A stretch of 64,000 nt of DNA from Acinetobacter pittii ATCC 19004 = CIP 70.29 (GTDB taxonomy: Bacteria; Pseudomonadota; Gammaproteobacteria; Pseudomonadales; Moraxellaceae), in contig NZ_KB849797.1 of the NCBI RefSeq assembly GCF_000369045.1, positions 142,844-206,843 of the forward strand, in the 5' to 3' direction. Shown here piece by piece: positions 18,988 to 28,702 of this stretch. The notes beneath the pieces were generated by a model that ran no database searches, had not been told where the DNA came from, and worked only from the letters and a program-made list of their open reading frames with translations. The first letter of the stretch is position 1, and each line of letters starts with the position of its first letter. The position numbers and the translations under genes were made by a program.

Positions 18988-19747
18988 GCTGGACGCTCCT
19001 GTACAACCGGATAAGCCGGAACATAAAAATAGACCAAATGATATATTTCATCATCATTTGATAAGGGGAAGGAACAATATTATTAAGGCAAAAAGCGACA
19101 TGCAAGCCCTAGTCAATTTTACGGTAATACCCGAGCATGGTTATTAAATACAAATTATGTTTAAGTTTTAAACAAGAAGCTGGTTTTATTTTTGACTATA
19201 TTTACTGGTATATTAGCCCCTAATAACTATGAGAAAATTCTCATAATATCAAAGCAATAAAATATTCTTATAAATGTATTAATACCGGATTTTTTATACT
19301 AATTTTTATATTAAAAATGTTTATGATTTATATATTTTAACCTATATATAAACGATTAAAATTTAATTTCATTTACGTATATTATTTGTAATACTCCCCT
19401 TTAGTTTGATTAAAATAACAGCATGTCTTTTTTCTTAAAAAATTTATACCAAATATTTGAAAAATACATTAAATAGAAATTTACCTTTCATAAATATATA
19501 CAAAAAACTCGTTTCAACACGCATAAAAAAACAAGGAATACAGTGGTTAAGCTTTATACTGGACAAATATTAGTTACAAATAATTTGATGGTCGATAGTG
19601 CTTAAGTCTAATGGGCTAAAGTCTATCTTGGACAGAAAAACAACACATGTTAAAACATGACAACCCGTTCAATCTGTATCGAAAAATAATACATGTTGAA
19701 CAGGAAGTTAGGAAAACTATTTTAAATCAGGACTTGGGTATTTCAAC
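18988..19747. other. Long AT-rich divergent region between edd and ackA
   Basis: 760 bases with no credible ORF. The edd-proximal end has the inverted repeat listed separately. The middle (about 19140-19520) is extremely AT-rich and low in complexity. Near ackA there is a dyad with arms 19664-19672 (CCCGTTCAA) and 19696-19704 (TTGAACAGG) that contains one mismatch. The block must contain the promoters of both divergent operons. I see no tRNA, recognisable riboswitch or strong terminator. Confidence 0.6.
19035..19060. promoter_or_regulatory. Candidate operator upstream of edd
   Basis: Perfect 8-bp inverted repeat CAAATGAT / ATCATTTG with a 10-base spacer, 48-73 bases upstream of the edd start codon. 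Position and symmetry suggest binding by a dimeric regulator. The identity of that regulator is unknown. Confidence 0.4.
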
Positions 19748-20950
19748 GTGGCTACATCAGTATTAGTTATCAATTGCGGCTCTTCATCTATTAAATACGC
19801 ACTGGTTTCAGAGCGTCGTGAAGATCGTATTTACGGTTTAGCAGAAAACTTGGGGGCAGCTGATGCTCGTATTAAGGGAATTACAGTAGGTGGTGAACCA
19901 CTTGAACTTTCAATCCCTTATGCTGACCATGCCAAAGCTTTAGAAACTTTACTTGCACGTCTTGCCAACTACAAACCGCAAGCAATCGGACATCGTGTTG
20001 TACACGGGGGTAGTTTAACCAAAGCAGAATTACTCACTCCTGAAATTATTGAACGTATTCGTGCTGCGACACCTTTAGCCCCACTTCATAACCCAGCACA
20101 TTTAATTGGTATTGACGCAACCGTACGTCTATTTCCTGAATTACCTCAAGTTGCCGTATTCGACACTGCATTCCATCAAACCATGCCACCGCATGCATAC
20201 CGTTATGCAATTCCTAAGTTTTTATATACTGACCACAACGTCCGCCGTTATGGCTTCCATGGTACAAGCCATGCGTATGTGTCTGACAAAGCGAGTGAGC
20301 TGGCAGGTAACCTGAAAAAAGGTGGATGGTTAACAGCGCATCTAGGAAACGGCAGTTCAACTTGCGCAGTGTGGAATGGACAAAGTGTTGACACGTCTAT
20401 GGGCCTTACTCCACTTGAAGGCGTAGTGATGGGAACGCGTAGTGGTGACGTTGATCCAAGCTTACATAGCTTCCTTGCGAAAAACCTCGGTTGGGATTTA
20501 GCAAAAATTGATAAAGTTTTAAATAATGAAAGTGGCTTACTAGGTTTATCTCAACTGTCTAACGACATGCGTACAGTGATTGAAGCTGCTGAAAATGGTA
20601 ATGAAGATGCTTGCCTTGCAATTGAAGTGTTTAGTTATCGTCTTGCAAAATCACTTGCTGCATTAAGCTGTGGTTTACCAACTTTAGACGGCTTAATCTT
20701 CACTGGCGGTATTGGCGAGAACTCAGCCTATATTCGTGAAAAAACCTTAGCTTATTTACCTCATTTTGGTTTGCAGCTTGATAAAGATCAAAACAACAAC
20801 CTAAAACGTGGCACTGAAGGCCGAATCGACAACGGAACAGGACCTCAAATTTGGGTCATTCCTACAGATGAAGAAGGCCGTATTGCCAAAGAAACTCGTC
20901 AAGTTGTTGAAGCGGCAGAAAATACAGCATCTGTAGCAAGCCTTGCTTAA
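19748..20950 (+). CDS. ackA: Acetate kinase
   Basis: Reversible conversion of acetate and ATP to acetyl phosphate. The 400 residues match the family. Signatures are [14 protein letters not shown] at the N-terminus, [29 protein letters not shown] and [13 protein letters not shown]. The start is GTG at 19748, which reproduces the usual N-terminus. The ribosome binding site is weak (GGG about 10 bases upstream). It is followed 45 bases later by pta, forming the acetate overflow/assimilation operon. Confidence 0.97.
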   Translation: MATSVLVINCGSSSIKYALVSERREDRIYGLAENLGAADARIKGITVGGEPLELSIPYADHAKALETLLARLANYKPQAIGHRVVHGGSLTKAELLTPEIIERIRAATPLAPLHNPAHLIGIDATVRLFPELPQVAVFDTAFHQTMPPHAYRYAIPKFLYTDHNVRRYGFHGTSHAYVSDKASELAGNLKKGGWLTAHLGNGSSTCAVWNGQSVDTSMGLTPLEGVVMGTRSGDVDPSLHSFLAKNLGWDLAKIDKVLNNESGLLGLSQLSNDMRTVIEAAENGNEDACLAIEVFSYRLAKSLAALSCGLPTLDGLIFTGGIGENSAYIREKTLAYLPHFGLQLDKDQNNNLKRGTEGRIDNGTGPQIWVIPTDEEGRIAKETRQVVEAAENTASVASLA

Positions 20951-20995
20951 TTAGAGCTTAGCGAAAACTCGATATTCGTTTATTTATAGGTTTAT

Positions 20996-23140
20996 ATGAA
21001 TACAATTTTATTGATTCCTACAGGTGAAGGGGTTGGCTTAACCTCTGCCTGCTTAGGTATGATTTACGCACTTGATTGCAACGGCATTAAAGCAGGCTTT
21101 TTAAAACCATTTTCTCAAGAAGACCAAGAGCATCTTGACCGAACCACTTCATTATTTGGTCATTTATTTCAAAGTAAAACTGTTCAATCTATTTCACATG
21201 AAAAATTAACTCAGCTTATTGCCGCTGGGGAAGTAGATGAATTACTTGAAGAAGCGGTTAGCCTTCATCGTAGTGTTGCAGCAGACCATGATGTCATTAT
21301 TGTGGAAGGCTTATTACCAAACGGACAAGATCATTTTGCCAGTGAGCTCAATGCAAGTCTTGCACAAGCACTTGATGCAGAAGTCGTGTTGGTCAGTACA
21401 GCAGATATTCAAAACCCGAAAAAAGCAGCAGAAAAAGTAGATGCTCATTTACGCCAGTTTGGTGGAGCAGCATCAAATCGTACTGCTGGCGTACTGTTTA
21501 TGCGTACCCGTGGATTAACTGAAGAAACAGCACAAATTCCTGTTGCGTTTGATCCATCGTTACGACCGACTGAAGAAATTGCGAAATTTACGACCGAACT
21601 GCAAAAATATAATCGTTATTTTGGTTCTAGCGATTTACCGATTATTGGTTTGGTTCCATTTAGTAACACGCTAAGCGTACCTAGAACACTTGATATTGCA
21701 AATGTCATTGATGGGCAATGGGTTCATCAAGGTGAAGCTAAAACACGTCGTATTTTGCATTCGAGTTTAATTGCTTCAAGCATTGAATATGAACTGAATA
21801 AATTTATTGCAGGCGAATTAATTATTAGCGCATCTGAGCGTACCGACGTTTTACTTGCAAGTAGTTTGGCAACCAGCAATGGTATTCCTCTTGCAGGTTT
21901 GGTACTTACCGAAAGAGAAGCGCCAGCACCAGAGCTTTTAGAATTTTGCCAAAGTGCAATTAAACAAGGGTTACCGATTTTACATACCCGTTTAAATACA
22001 CTTGAAACCGCACAGCGCCTATCTAATTTTGGTAATGAAATTCCAACTGACGATACTGAACGTGCTGAGCAAGTGACTCGATTTGTTTCAAGTCACATTG
22101 ATGTCGAATGGCTTAAGCAGCACAGCAACAATGCCGCTACCCCTCGCCTGTCGCCATCTGCTTTCCGTCATGAACTGGTGCAAAAATCAATTGCAGCAAA
22201 AAAACGAATTGTGTTACCAGAAGGTGATGAACCGCGCACCATTCAAGCTGCGGCAATTTGTCAGGCACGTGGTATTGCTGATTGTATTTTGTTAGCTAAA
22301 CCAGATGCTGTGCACGATGTTGCCAAAGCACGTGGTATTGAATTACCTGCCGAATTGGCAATTGTCGACCCCGATAGTATTCGTAACCAATACGTTGCAC
22401 CAATGGTTGAGCTACGTAAAGGTAAACTCAACGAGCTTCAAGCGAAAGAACAACTTCAAGATACCGTAGTGCTTGGCACCATGATGTTAGCCTTAGATCA
22501 AGTCGACGGTTTAGTTTCAGGTGCGGTACACACCACAGCAAATACGGTCCGCCCAGCATTCCAGCTCATCAAGACAGCACCTGAATATTCACTGGTTTCA
22601 TCAATATTCTTTATGCTTTTGCCAGATGAAGTTTATGTATATGGCGACTGTGCGATTAATCCAGATCCAACCGCAGAACAACTTGCTGAAATTGCAATTC
22701 AGTCGGCTGACTCAGCGAAAGCTTTTGGAATTGATCCGCGTATTGCCATGATCAGCTACTCAACTGGTACTTCTGGAACAGGTGCTGATGTTGAAAAAGT
22801 ACAGCAAGCAACTCAAATTGCTCAGCAACGTCGCCCGGATTTACTGATTGATGGTCCACTTCAATACGATGCAGCTTCCGTTGAAAGTGTGGGACGTCAA
22901 AAGGCACCTGACTCACGTGTTGCTGGCCGTGCCAATGTATTTATTTTCCCAGATTTAAATACGGGTAATACCACTTACAAAGCAGTACAGCGTGCTGCAA
23001 ATGTTGTGAGCGTTGGACCAATGCTGCAAGGCCTCAACAAACCAGTCAATGACTTGTCTCGTGGAGCATTGGTAGATGACATCGTCTTTACCATTGCGTT
23101 AACGGCAATTCAGGCAGAGCAGCAAGCCGCTGCCAAATAA
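20996..23140 (+). CDS. pta: Phosphate acetyltransferase
   Basis: Interconverts acetyl-CoA and acetyl phosphate, the partner step of AckA. The 714-residue long form has three parts: an N-terminal P-loop-like domain (IPTGEGVGLTSACLG, residues 7-21), a central DRTGG-type domain (about 215-330) and the catalytic PTA_PTB domain from about residue 395 (IVLPEGDEPRTIQAA, STGTSGTGADV, NVFIFPDLNTGN). Same domain order and length as E. coli Pta. It is co-directional with ackA and has a strong terminator after it. Confidence 0.96.
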   Translation: MNTILLIPTGEGVGLTSACLGMIYALDCNGIKAGFLKPFSQEDQEHLDRTTSLFGHLFQSKTVQSISHEKLTQLIAAGEVDELLEEAVSLHRSVAADHDVIIVEGLLPNGQDHFASELNASLAQALDAEVVLVSTADIQNPKKAAEKVDAHLRQFGGAASNRTAGVLFMRTRGLTEETAQIPVAFDPSLRPTEEIAKFTTELQKYNRYFGSSDLPIIGLVPFSNTLSVPRTLDIANVIDGQWVHQGEAKTRRILHSSLIASSIEYELNKFIAGELIISASERTDVLLASSLATSNGIPLAGLVLTEREAPAPELLEFCQSAIKQGLPILHTRLNTLETAQRLSNFGNEIPTDDTERAEQVTRFVSSHIDVEWLKQHSNNAATPRLSPSAFRHELVQKSIAAKKRIVLPEGDEPRTIQAAAICQARGIADCILLAKPDAVHDVAKARGIELPAELAIVDPDSIRNQYVAPMVELRKGKLNELQAKEQLQDTVVLGTMMLALDQVDGLVSGAVHTTANTVRPAFQLIKTAPEYSLVSSIFFMLLPDEVYVYGDCAINPDPTAEQLAEIAIQSADSAKAFGIDPRIAMISYSTGTSGTGADVEKVQQATQIAQQRRPDLLIDGPLQYDAASVESVGRQKAPDSRVAGRANVFIFPDLNTGNTTYKAVQRAANVVSVGPMLQGLNKPVNDLSRGALVDDIVFTIALTAIQAEQQAAAK

Positions 23141-23167
23141 TTAATAAATTCGCCTTTACTACCTCTC

Positions 23168-23199
23168 GCCATTTGATATCCGCTCAAATGGCTTTTTTT
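23168..23199 (+). terminator. Terminator of ackA-pta
   Basis: Perfect 9-bp stem GCCATTTGA/TCAAATGGC with a 7-base loop followed by seven T residues. Confidence 0.9.
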
Positions 23200-23366
23200 A
23201 TTTTAGTCATTAAAAATAAATAATTTTCCGATTTCTCTCTTTTAAATCTCATCAATATGTTCTTATGCGACTTTCGGTCAAAAGATCAACCAATTTCCCA
23301 CAACACCCTCTTTTTGTCATATAATTTAGCCCGCTAGCTAACAGCCCGCTCAAGAGATTTTCTGGT

Positions 23367-24893
23367 ATGACAACGATTATCAAACAAGATGACTTGATTA
23401 CATCGATCAAGGACGCCCTACAGTTTATTTCGTACTATCACCCGCAAGACTTTATCCAAGCGATGAGCCGTGCTTATGATCGCGAAGAAAACAAAGCCGC
23501 AAAGGATGCAATTGCACAGATTCTAATTAACTCTCGCATGTGTGCGGAAGGTCATCGTCCAATTTGCCAAGATACTGGTATTGTTAACGTTTTCCTTGAA
23601 GTGGGCTTAGATGTTAAATTTGATTTAACGATGAGCTTAGACGATGCAGTAAATGAAGGTGTTCGCCAAGGTTACCTTGAAAACAGCAACGTTCTTCGTG
23701 CATCTGTACTTGCTGACCCTGCATTTGGTCGTAAAAATACAAAAGATAATACCCCTGCTGTAATTCACTACAAACTCGTTCCGGGTAACAAAGTAGATAT
23801 TACTGTTGCTGCTAAAGGTGGCGGTTCAGAAAACAAATCTAAACTTGCGATGCTTAACCCATCTGACTCGATTGTTGACTGGGTACTTAAAACCGTTCCA
23901 ACTATGGGTGCAGGCTGGTGTCCTCCTGGTATGCTCGGTATTGGTATTGGTGGTACTGCTGAAAAAGCCATGATGCTTGCTAAAGAAGCACTCATGGAAG
24001 AAATCAATATGGATGAATTACTTCGCCGTGGACCAGAGAACAAAATCGAAGAGCTTCGTATAGAAATCTTTGAAAAAGTAAACGCACTTGGTATTGGTGC
24101 ACAAGGTCTCGGTGGTTTAACGACTGTTCTTGATATTAAGATTAAAGATTACCCATGTCATGCTGCTGGTAAACCAGTAGGTATGATTCCTAACTGTGCT
24201 GCTACTCGTCATGCTCACTTCCAGCTTGATGGTACAGGTGTAGCTCATATTCAAGCACCAAAACTTGAAGACTACCCATCTGTAACTTGGGACTCTTCAC
24301 AGTCTAAACGCGTAAACCTTGATACCATTACTCAAGAAGAAATGGACTCTTGGAAACCGGGTGACACATTACTTCTTAGCGGAACAATGTACACAGGTCG
24401 TGATGCTGCGCACAAACGTATGGTTGAAATGATCGACAATGGTGAAGAATTACCAGTTGATCTTAAAGGTAAGTTTATTTACTACGTTGGCCCTGTTGAT
24501 CCAGTGGGTGATGAAGTCGTTGGTCCTGCTGGCCCTACAACTGCAACACGTATGGATAAATTCACACGTAAAGTATTAGAACATACTGGCCTATTCGGTA
24601 TGATCGGTAAAGCTGACCGTGGTCCTACAGCAATTGAAGCAATCAAAGACAACAAAGCAACTTACTTAATGGCAGTTGGTGGTGCGGCTTACCTCGTATC
24701 TAAAGCTGTTCGCGAAGCTGAAGTTGTTGCGTTTGCAGACTTAGGTATGGAAGCCATCTACAAATTCGTAGTTGAAGATATGCCTGTTTCTGTTGCAGTT
24801 GATGTAAACGGTACTTCAATTCACGCAGTAGCTCCAAAAATCTGGCAAGCGAAAATTGGAAAAATTCCAGTAGTCGATGCAGCAGCTGGCTAA
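23367..24893 (+). CDS. fumA: Class I (iron-sulfur) fumarate hydratase
   Basis: Hydrates fumarate to malate in the TCA cycle using an oxygen-sensitive 4Fe-4S cluster. The 508 residues contain the N-terminal alpha-like domain (RPICQDTGIVNVF, with a cluster Cys; MLGIGIGGTAEKAM; PNCAATRHAHF) and the C-terminal beta-like swivelling domain (LLLSGTMYTGRDAAHKRM, GPVDPVGDEVVGPAGPTTATRMD). Both parts are fused, as in E. coli FumA/FumB. A TATAAT -10 element is visible at 23320-23325. It has its own terminator and no operon partner. Confidence 0.95.
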   Translation: MTTIIKQDDLITSIKDALQFISYYHPQDFIQAMSRAYDREENKAAKDAIAQILINSRMCAEGHRPICQDTGIVNVFLEVGLDVKFDLTMSLDDAVNEGVRQGYLENSNVLRASVLADPAFGRKNTKDNTPAVIHYKLVPGNKVDITVAAKGGGSENKSKLAMLNPSDSIVDWVLKTVPTMGAGWCPPGMLGIGIGGTAEKAMMLAKEALMEEINMDELLRRGPENKIEELRIEIFEKVNALGIGAQGLGGLTTVLDIKIKDYPCHAAGKPVGMIPNCAATRHAHFQLDGTGVAHIQAPKLEDYPSVTWDSSQSKRVNLDTITQEEMDSWKPGDTLLLSGTMYTGRDAAHKRMVEMIDNGEELPVDLKGKFIYYVGPVDPVGDEVVGPAGPTTATRMDKFTRKVLEHTGLFGMIGKADRGPTAIEAIKDNKATYLMAVGGAAYLVSKAVREAEVVAFADLGMEAIYKFVVEDMPVSVAVDVNGTSIHAVAPKIWQAKIGKIPVVDAAAG

Positions 24894-24900
24894 TCAAGAA

Positions 24901-24926
24901 AAGCACCGAATTCGGTGCTTTTTTTA
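24901..24926 (+). terminator. Terminator of fumA
   Basis: Palindrome AAGCACCGAATTCGGTGCTT followed by a T run, seven bases after the stop codon. Confidence 0.9.
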
Positions 24927-25035
24927 TGCATTCTTTTTTTATTTTAAAATCTGAAAAGAATTGTAACAATTACTTCGTCAATCTGTGCTATTAATGAAAG
25001 CACCCTCTCGCCAAATATTGAATATAGGTCATTTC

Positions 25036-25590
25036 ATGACTATTCGCCCTATTCTTAAAAATCTCTCAATCAGCCTCTGCCTAAGCTGTATTACCACAAG
25101 CTTATTTGCCTCTCCTGCCAAATTAAGTTCAGTTAAAGAACTCATGCAAATGAGCCAAATTGATTACCTGCTTAAAGAATCAATTAATGAATTAACACCT
25201 TATTATGATCAACAGGCAGAACAGATCGTTAGTAATATCACGGGTATCAAAACTTTAGGTCCAAAAGAAAAAGAGGCCGCGAAGAAATTAGGTTTACTCC
25301 TAAAAGATTCGAGCAATCAGCTCATTAGCAATCCAAAAACCGCCCAAGCCTTACAGGATATTTATCTTAAGACTTATACTGAAGAGGAAATTCAGGCTAA
25401 TCTGAAATTTTTAAAAACCCCAGAAGGCCAATCAATTACGCGCAAAAACGTACAGATTATGGGGCAAATTTCAGAATATATGATGGAGTTGGGACAGCAA
25501 ACATTTAATGACCCTAAAGCACGAGATCATATGCAAGAAGAGATGCTTAAAATTCTTGCACCGTTGATAAAAGATAAAGAAAAGTCTTAA
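25036..25590 (+). CDS. Secreted DUF2059-like protein
   Basis: The 184-residue product from the ATG at 25036 starts with a Sec signal peptide (ILKNLSISLCLSCITTSLFA, cleavage after FAS). The mature part is helical and has the DUF2059-type C-terminus, with EEEIQANLKFLKTPEGQSI followed by an amphipathic helix. The function of this family is unknown. Upstream in-frame starts (24985 and 24994) would place a non-hydrophobic extension before the signal peptide, so they are less likely. It converges with the DUF2846 lipoprotein gene across a shared perfect hairpin. Confidence 0.7.
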   Translation: MTIRPILKNLSISLCLSCITTSLFASPAKLSSVKELMQMSQIDYLLKESINELTPYYDQQAEQIVSNITGIKTLGPKEKEAAKKLGLLLKDSSNQLISNPKTAQALQDIYLKTYTEEEIQANLKFLKTPEGQSITRKNVQIMGQISEYMMELGQQTFNDPKARDHMQEEMLKILAPLIKDKEKS

Positions 25591-25607
25591 ACTTTTCTTT
25601 ATCTTTT
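25572..25607 (+). terminator. Hairpin terminator overlapping the DUF2059 gene end
   Basis: Perfect 14-bp stem AGATAAAGAAAAGT and its complement with a 5-base loop. The stop codon lies in the loop. The T run follows on the plus strand. It may also serve the converging gene. Confidence 0.75.
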
Positions 25608-25615
25608 GCAGCTCA

Positions 25616-26332
25616 TTACCAAGTTAAAGGATTCCATAATTTAAATGGCTTAATCAGATGTACATCTGATTTTTCATCATATTTAGCTGGCTTTAATTCT
25701 TGTGGTTTATGGCGGATCTTTCCTGAAGCATCTTCAGCAACAAAATTATAGCTAGAGGATTTAAGCTCGGTAAATGCTATCTCTCTACGTCCAATATTGT
25801 CTTGCATTAACATAAATGGACCAGTATGTTCACTTCGGTCCATTTTATTTTCTTCATCATATTTCAAATAATAAGACGTTCCCGCCTCAACAGTGATATC
25901 AATATATTTTGGTTCTTGAAAATGGATACCAAGTAAAGGGCGACTCGCAGAAAGACGATACGTTCCTGCTGGTAACTCAATCCAGTAATAATGATTATGT
26001 AATAGACTCGGAATGCGCTTACCATTCACAAAGAGATTAATTGCTGCAATTTCCTGACGATTCCATTTTGTGTCTGGTCGATATAGATAAACTACAGCTG
26101 CCTGTTCATTTTGTGGTTTGATTGGAGCAAAAGTCTGACCCAATTTTTGGTTGACCCACCCTCCCACAGTAAAACCGCCTAAATGATATTGATCTAATAA
26201 ACCAGGTTCTTTTTCAACATCAACTTTAGGTAGAGTCGCGGTCAATTCACTCGGATTTTTTTCTAAATGAGATGAACTTTGACAGCCCACAAATAGTCCT
26301 GCACAGCACAAAGATACGATTAAATAACGCAT
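25616..26332 (-). CDS. DUF2846-like lipoprotein
   Basis: The 238-residue product starts at the ATG at 26332, preceded by GAGGG. It begins with a lipoprotein signal (MRYLIVSLCCAGLFVGC). The middle region, with AAVVYLYRPDTKWNRQ, LFVNGKRIPSLLHNHYYWIELPA (across residues 105-130) and GTYRLSAS, is the beta-rich DUF2846-type fold: a short domain in which Gly/Tyr-rich strands follow a YxYRP motif. The function is unknown; membership is by pattern recognition. A TTG start 12 bases upstream is possible but lacks support. Confidence 0.7.
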   Translation of the reverse strand: MRYLIVSLCCAGLFVGCQSSSHLEKNPSELTATLPKVDVEKEPGLLDQYHLGGFTVGGWVNQKLGQTFAPIKPQNEQAAVVYLYRPDTKWNRQEIAAINLFVNGKRIPSLLHNHYYWIELPAGTYRLSASRPLLGIHFQEPKYIDITVEAGTSYYLKYDEENKMDRSEHTGPFMLMQDNIGRREIAFTELKSSSYNFVAEDASGKIRHKPQELKPAKYDEKSDVHLIKPFKLWNPLTW

Positions 26333-26436
26333 GGCATCCCTCAAAGCGTTTTGTTTTTGATTTATTTTTTACACCGCAAAACTATGCGTATTTTGTATTT
26401 TTAAGATTAACACTACCCATATAAATTGAAAACAAA

Positions 26437-26470
26437 AAAAGCATGAATCACTAACGCGATTCATGCTTTT
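26437..26470 (-). terminator. Terminator of the tig-clpP-clpX cluster
   Basis: Perfect 13-bp stem AAAAGCATGAATC and its complement with an 8-base loop, T-rich on the minus strand, just after the clpX stop. Confidence 0.9.
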
Positions 26471-26484
26471 TAGATGAATGAAAT

Positions 26485-27798
26485 CTATGCAGACTTCGAA
26501 TCAATAACCTTTAAATCTGCTTTAGCAACACTTTCATGCGTTGCAGCTTCTTTAGGTTGGCGTTCAGCCTGATAAACAGGTTCTGCTTCACCATTAATGA
26601 CTGCTTTATTAATAATGACTGTTCCAACATCTGTACGACTTGGTAAATCATACATAGTTTCAAGCAGTACGTTTTCCATAATAGAACGTAGACCACGCGC
26701 ACCCGTATTACGTTCAAGCGCTTTTTTAGCAACAGCACGTAATGCAGAATCTTCAAAGATCAGATCAACATTTTCCATAGTGAAAAGATATTGATACTGG
26801 CGTGTTAATGCATTTTTTGGCTCAGTCAAAATTTGCATTAAAGCTTCTTCGTCTAGCTCTTCAAGTGTCGCAATCACTGGTAAACGACCAATGAATTCTG
26901 GAATTAAACCAAATTTCACTAAGTCAGTTGGCTCAACCTGACGGAACAATTCAGCAAGCTTTTTGGTTTCATCTTTGTTTTTAACGTCAGCTGTAAAACC
27001 AATACCGCCTTTCTCTTGACGCTGTTGTACAATTTTTTCCAAACCAGAAAATGCACCACCACAAATAAATAAGATATTTGAGGTGTCAATTTGGATAAAC
27101 TCTTGCTGTGGATGCTTACGACCACCTTGAGGTGGAATCGAAGCAACTGTACCTTCAATCATTTTTAATAATGCTTGTTGTACACCTTCACCAGACACAT
27201 CACGCGTAATTGATGGATTTTCAGATTTACGAGTAATCTTATCAATCTCATCAATATAGATAATGCCCTTCTGAGCCTTCTCTACATCGTAGTCTGCTTT
27301 TTGCAAAAGCTTTTGCACAATATTTTCAACATCCTCACCCACATAACCAGCTTCGGTTAATGTTGTTGCATCTGCCATCGCAAATGGAACATCTAAAAGG
27401 CGAGCTAATGTTTGCGCAAGTAAAGTTTTACCTGAGCCAGTAGGTCCAATCAGTAAGATATTACTTTTAGCAATTTCTACTTCTTTAGACACATGGCCAT
27501 TATGACCAACTTTTAAGCGCTTATAATGGTTATAAACCGCAACAGATAATGTCTTTTTGGCAAGATCTTGACCAATAACATATTGATCAAGCGCAGCACG
27601 TATTTCATGTGGTTTTGGCAATGCCTTACTCGCCCAGTCACCTGCTTCAACCTGTTGGCTGGTTTGTACAAGGTCTAAGCAGACATCCACACATTCATTA
27701 CAAATATATGCGTCCTCACCTGCAATCAGTTTCCCGACTTCAGACTGCGTTTTACCGCAAAATGAACAATGTTTTTGTCCTTGAGGATGTTCGGACAT
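26485..27798 (-). CDS. clpX: ATP-dependent Clp protease unfoldase subunit ClpX
   Basis: AAA+ unfoldase that feeds ssrA-tagged and other substrates to ClpP. The 437 residues contain an N-terminal zinc-binding domain (HCSFCGKTQ with Cys about 11 and 14, and [10 protein letters not shown]), Walker A ([12 protein letters not shown]), Walker B ([10 protein letters not shown]), the pore loop GYVGEDVEN and sensor-2 [11 protein letters not shown], plus the IGF loop that docks ClpP ([10 protein letters not shown]). The ATG at 27798 has GGAG seven bases upstream and gives the canonical MSEHPQGQ start. It follows clpP by about 105 bases in the same direction. Confidence 0.98.
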   Translation of the reverse strand: MSEHPQGQKHCSFCGKTQSEVGKLIAGEDAYICNECVDVCLDLVQTSQQVEAGDWASKALPKPHEIRAALDQYVIGQDLAKKTLSVAVYNHYKRLKVGHNGHVSKEVEIAKSNILLIGPTGSGKTLLAQTLARLLDVPFAMADATTLTEAGYVGEDVENIVQKLLQKADYDVEKAQKGIIYIDEIDKITRKSENPSITRDVSGEGVQQALLKMIEGTVASIPPQGGRKHPQQEFIQIDTSNILFICGGAFSGLEKIVQQRQEKGGIGFTADVKNKDETKKLAELFRQVEPTDLVKFGLIPEFIGRLPVIATLEELDEEALMQILTEPKNALTRQYQYLFTMENVDLIFEDSALRAVAKKALERNTGARGLRSIMENVLLETMYDLPSRTDVGTVIINKAVINGEAEPVYQAERQPKEAATHESVAKADLKVIDSKSA

Positions 27799-27903
27799 AT
27801 TCACTCCACAAATAGAATCTTAAATATTAGGGCAAGATGCACTGCATAAATAACTAAATGGAGATCTTTTTCAACATCTCAAGTTATTTATATAATAAGG
27901 TCC

Positions 27904-28509
27904 TTATGGACGCTTACTTAACACCTGATCAACCAGACCATATTCTTTAGCAGCTTGGGCTGTCATAAAGTTATCGCGGTCAGTATCACGAGCAACGGTT
28001 TCATAGTCTTGACCACTGTGCTCTGCCATTAAGCGGTTCAAACGTTCTTTAATAAAGAGAATTTCACGCGCATGGATTTCAATATCCGATGCTTGACCAC
28101 GGAAACCACCCAATGGTTGATGAATCATGACACGGGCATTTTCTAAACAATAGCGTTTGCCTTTGGCGCCCGCATTTAACAAGAATGCACCCATTGAAGC
28201 AGCTTGACCCATACAATATGTCACGACATCAGGCTTAATAAACTGCATTGTGTCATAAATGGCCATGCCCGCTGTCACAGATCCACCTGGAGAGTTGATA
28301 TAAAGGTGGATATCTTTATCAGGATTTTCAGCTTCTAAAAACAACATTTGGGCAACAATCAGATTTGCCATGTTATCTTCAACTTCACCTGTCAAAAAAA
28401 TGACGCGCTCACGTAAAAGTCGTGAATAAATATCAAAAGAACGTTCGCCGCGAGAAGATTGTTCAACCACAACAGGAACTAAAGCATTTTCAATTGTTGG
28501 AACATACAT
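27904..28509 (-). CDS. clpP: ATP-dependent Clp protease proteolytic subunit ClpP
   Basis: Serine peptidase forming the tetradecameric chamber that degrades proteins delivered by ClpX or ClpA. The 201 residues include the catalytic Ser in [13 protein letters not shown] (Ser about 104), the catalytic His in [11 protein letters not shown] and the Asp in RDTDRDNFM. The N-terminal propeptide-like region ([19 protein letters not shown]) is of usual length. It lies between tig and clpX. Confidence 0.98.
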   Translation of the reverse strand: MYVPTIENALVPVVVEQSSRGERSFDIYSRLLRERVIFLTGEVEDNMANLIVAQMLFLEAENPDKDIHLYINSPGGSVTAGMAIYDTMQFIKPDVVTYCMGQAASMGAFLLNAGAKGKRYCLENARVMIHQPLGGFRGQASDIEIHAREILFIKERLNRLMAEHSGQDYETVARDTDRDNFMTAQAAKEYGLVDQVLSKRP

Positions 28510-28661
28510 ACGTTATTTATTCCTAAATTTTTTGTGACTTAACCTATGGCAACAATATGCGGGATAATTTCTCAAATTGCAAAAGGTTCGCACTGAAATA
28601 TTATATTATTTATACCTAAGTACTTAATGCCGCACTCTAATTGACCACATAAAGAAAAACA

Positions 28662-28686
28662 AAAAAGGCGCCTCAGGCGCCTTTTT
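28662..28686 (-). terminator. Terminator between tig and clpP
   Basis: Stem GGCGCC/GGCGCC extended by A/T pairs (AAAAAGGCGCC...GGCGCCTTTTT), T-rich on both strands, 17 bases after the tig stop. It implies that clpP has a promoter of its own or that read-through is partial. Confidence 0.85.
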
Positions 28687-28702
28687 CTGACTTCTCAAAA
28701 GA

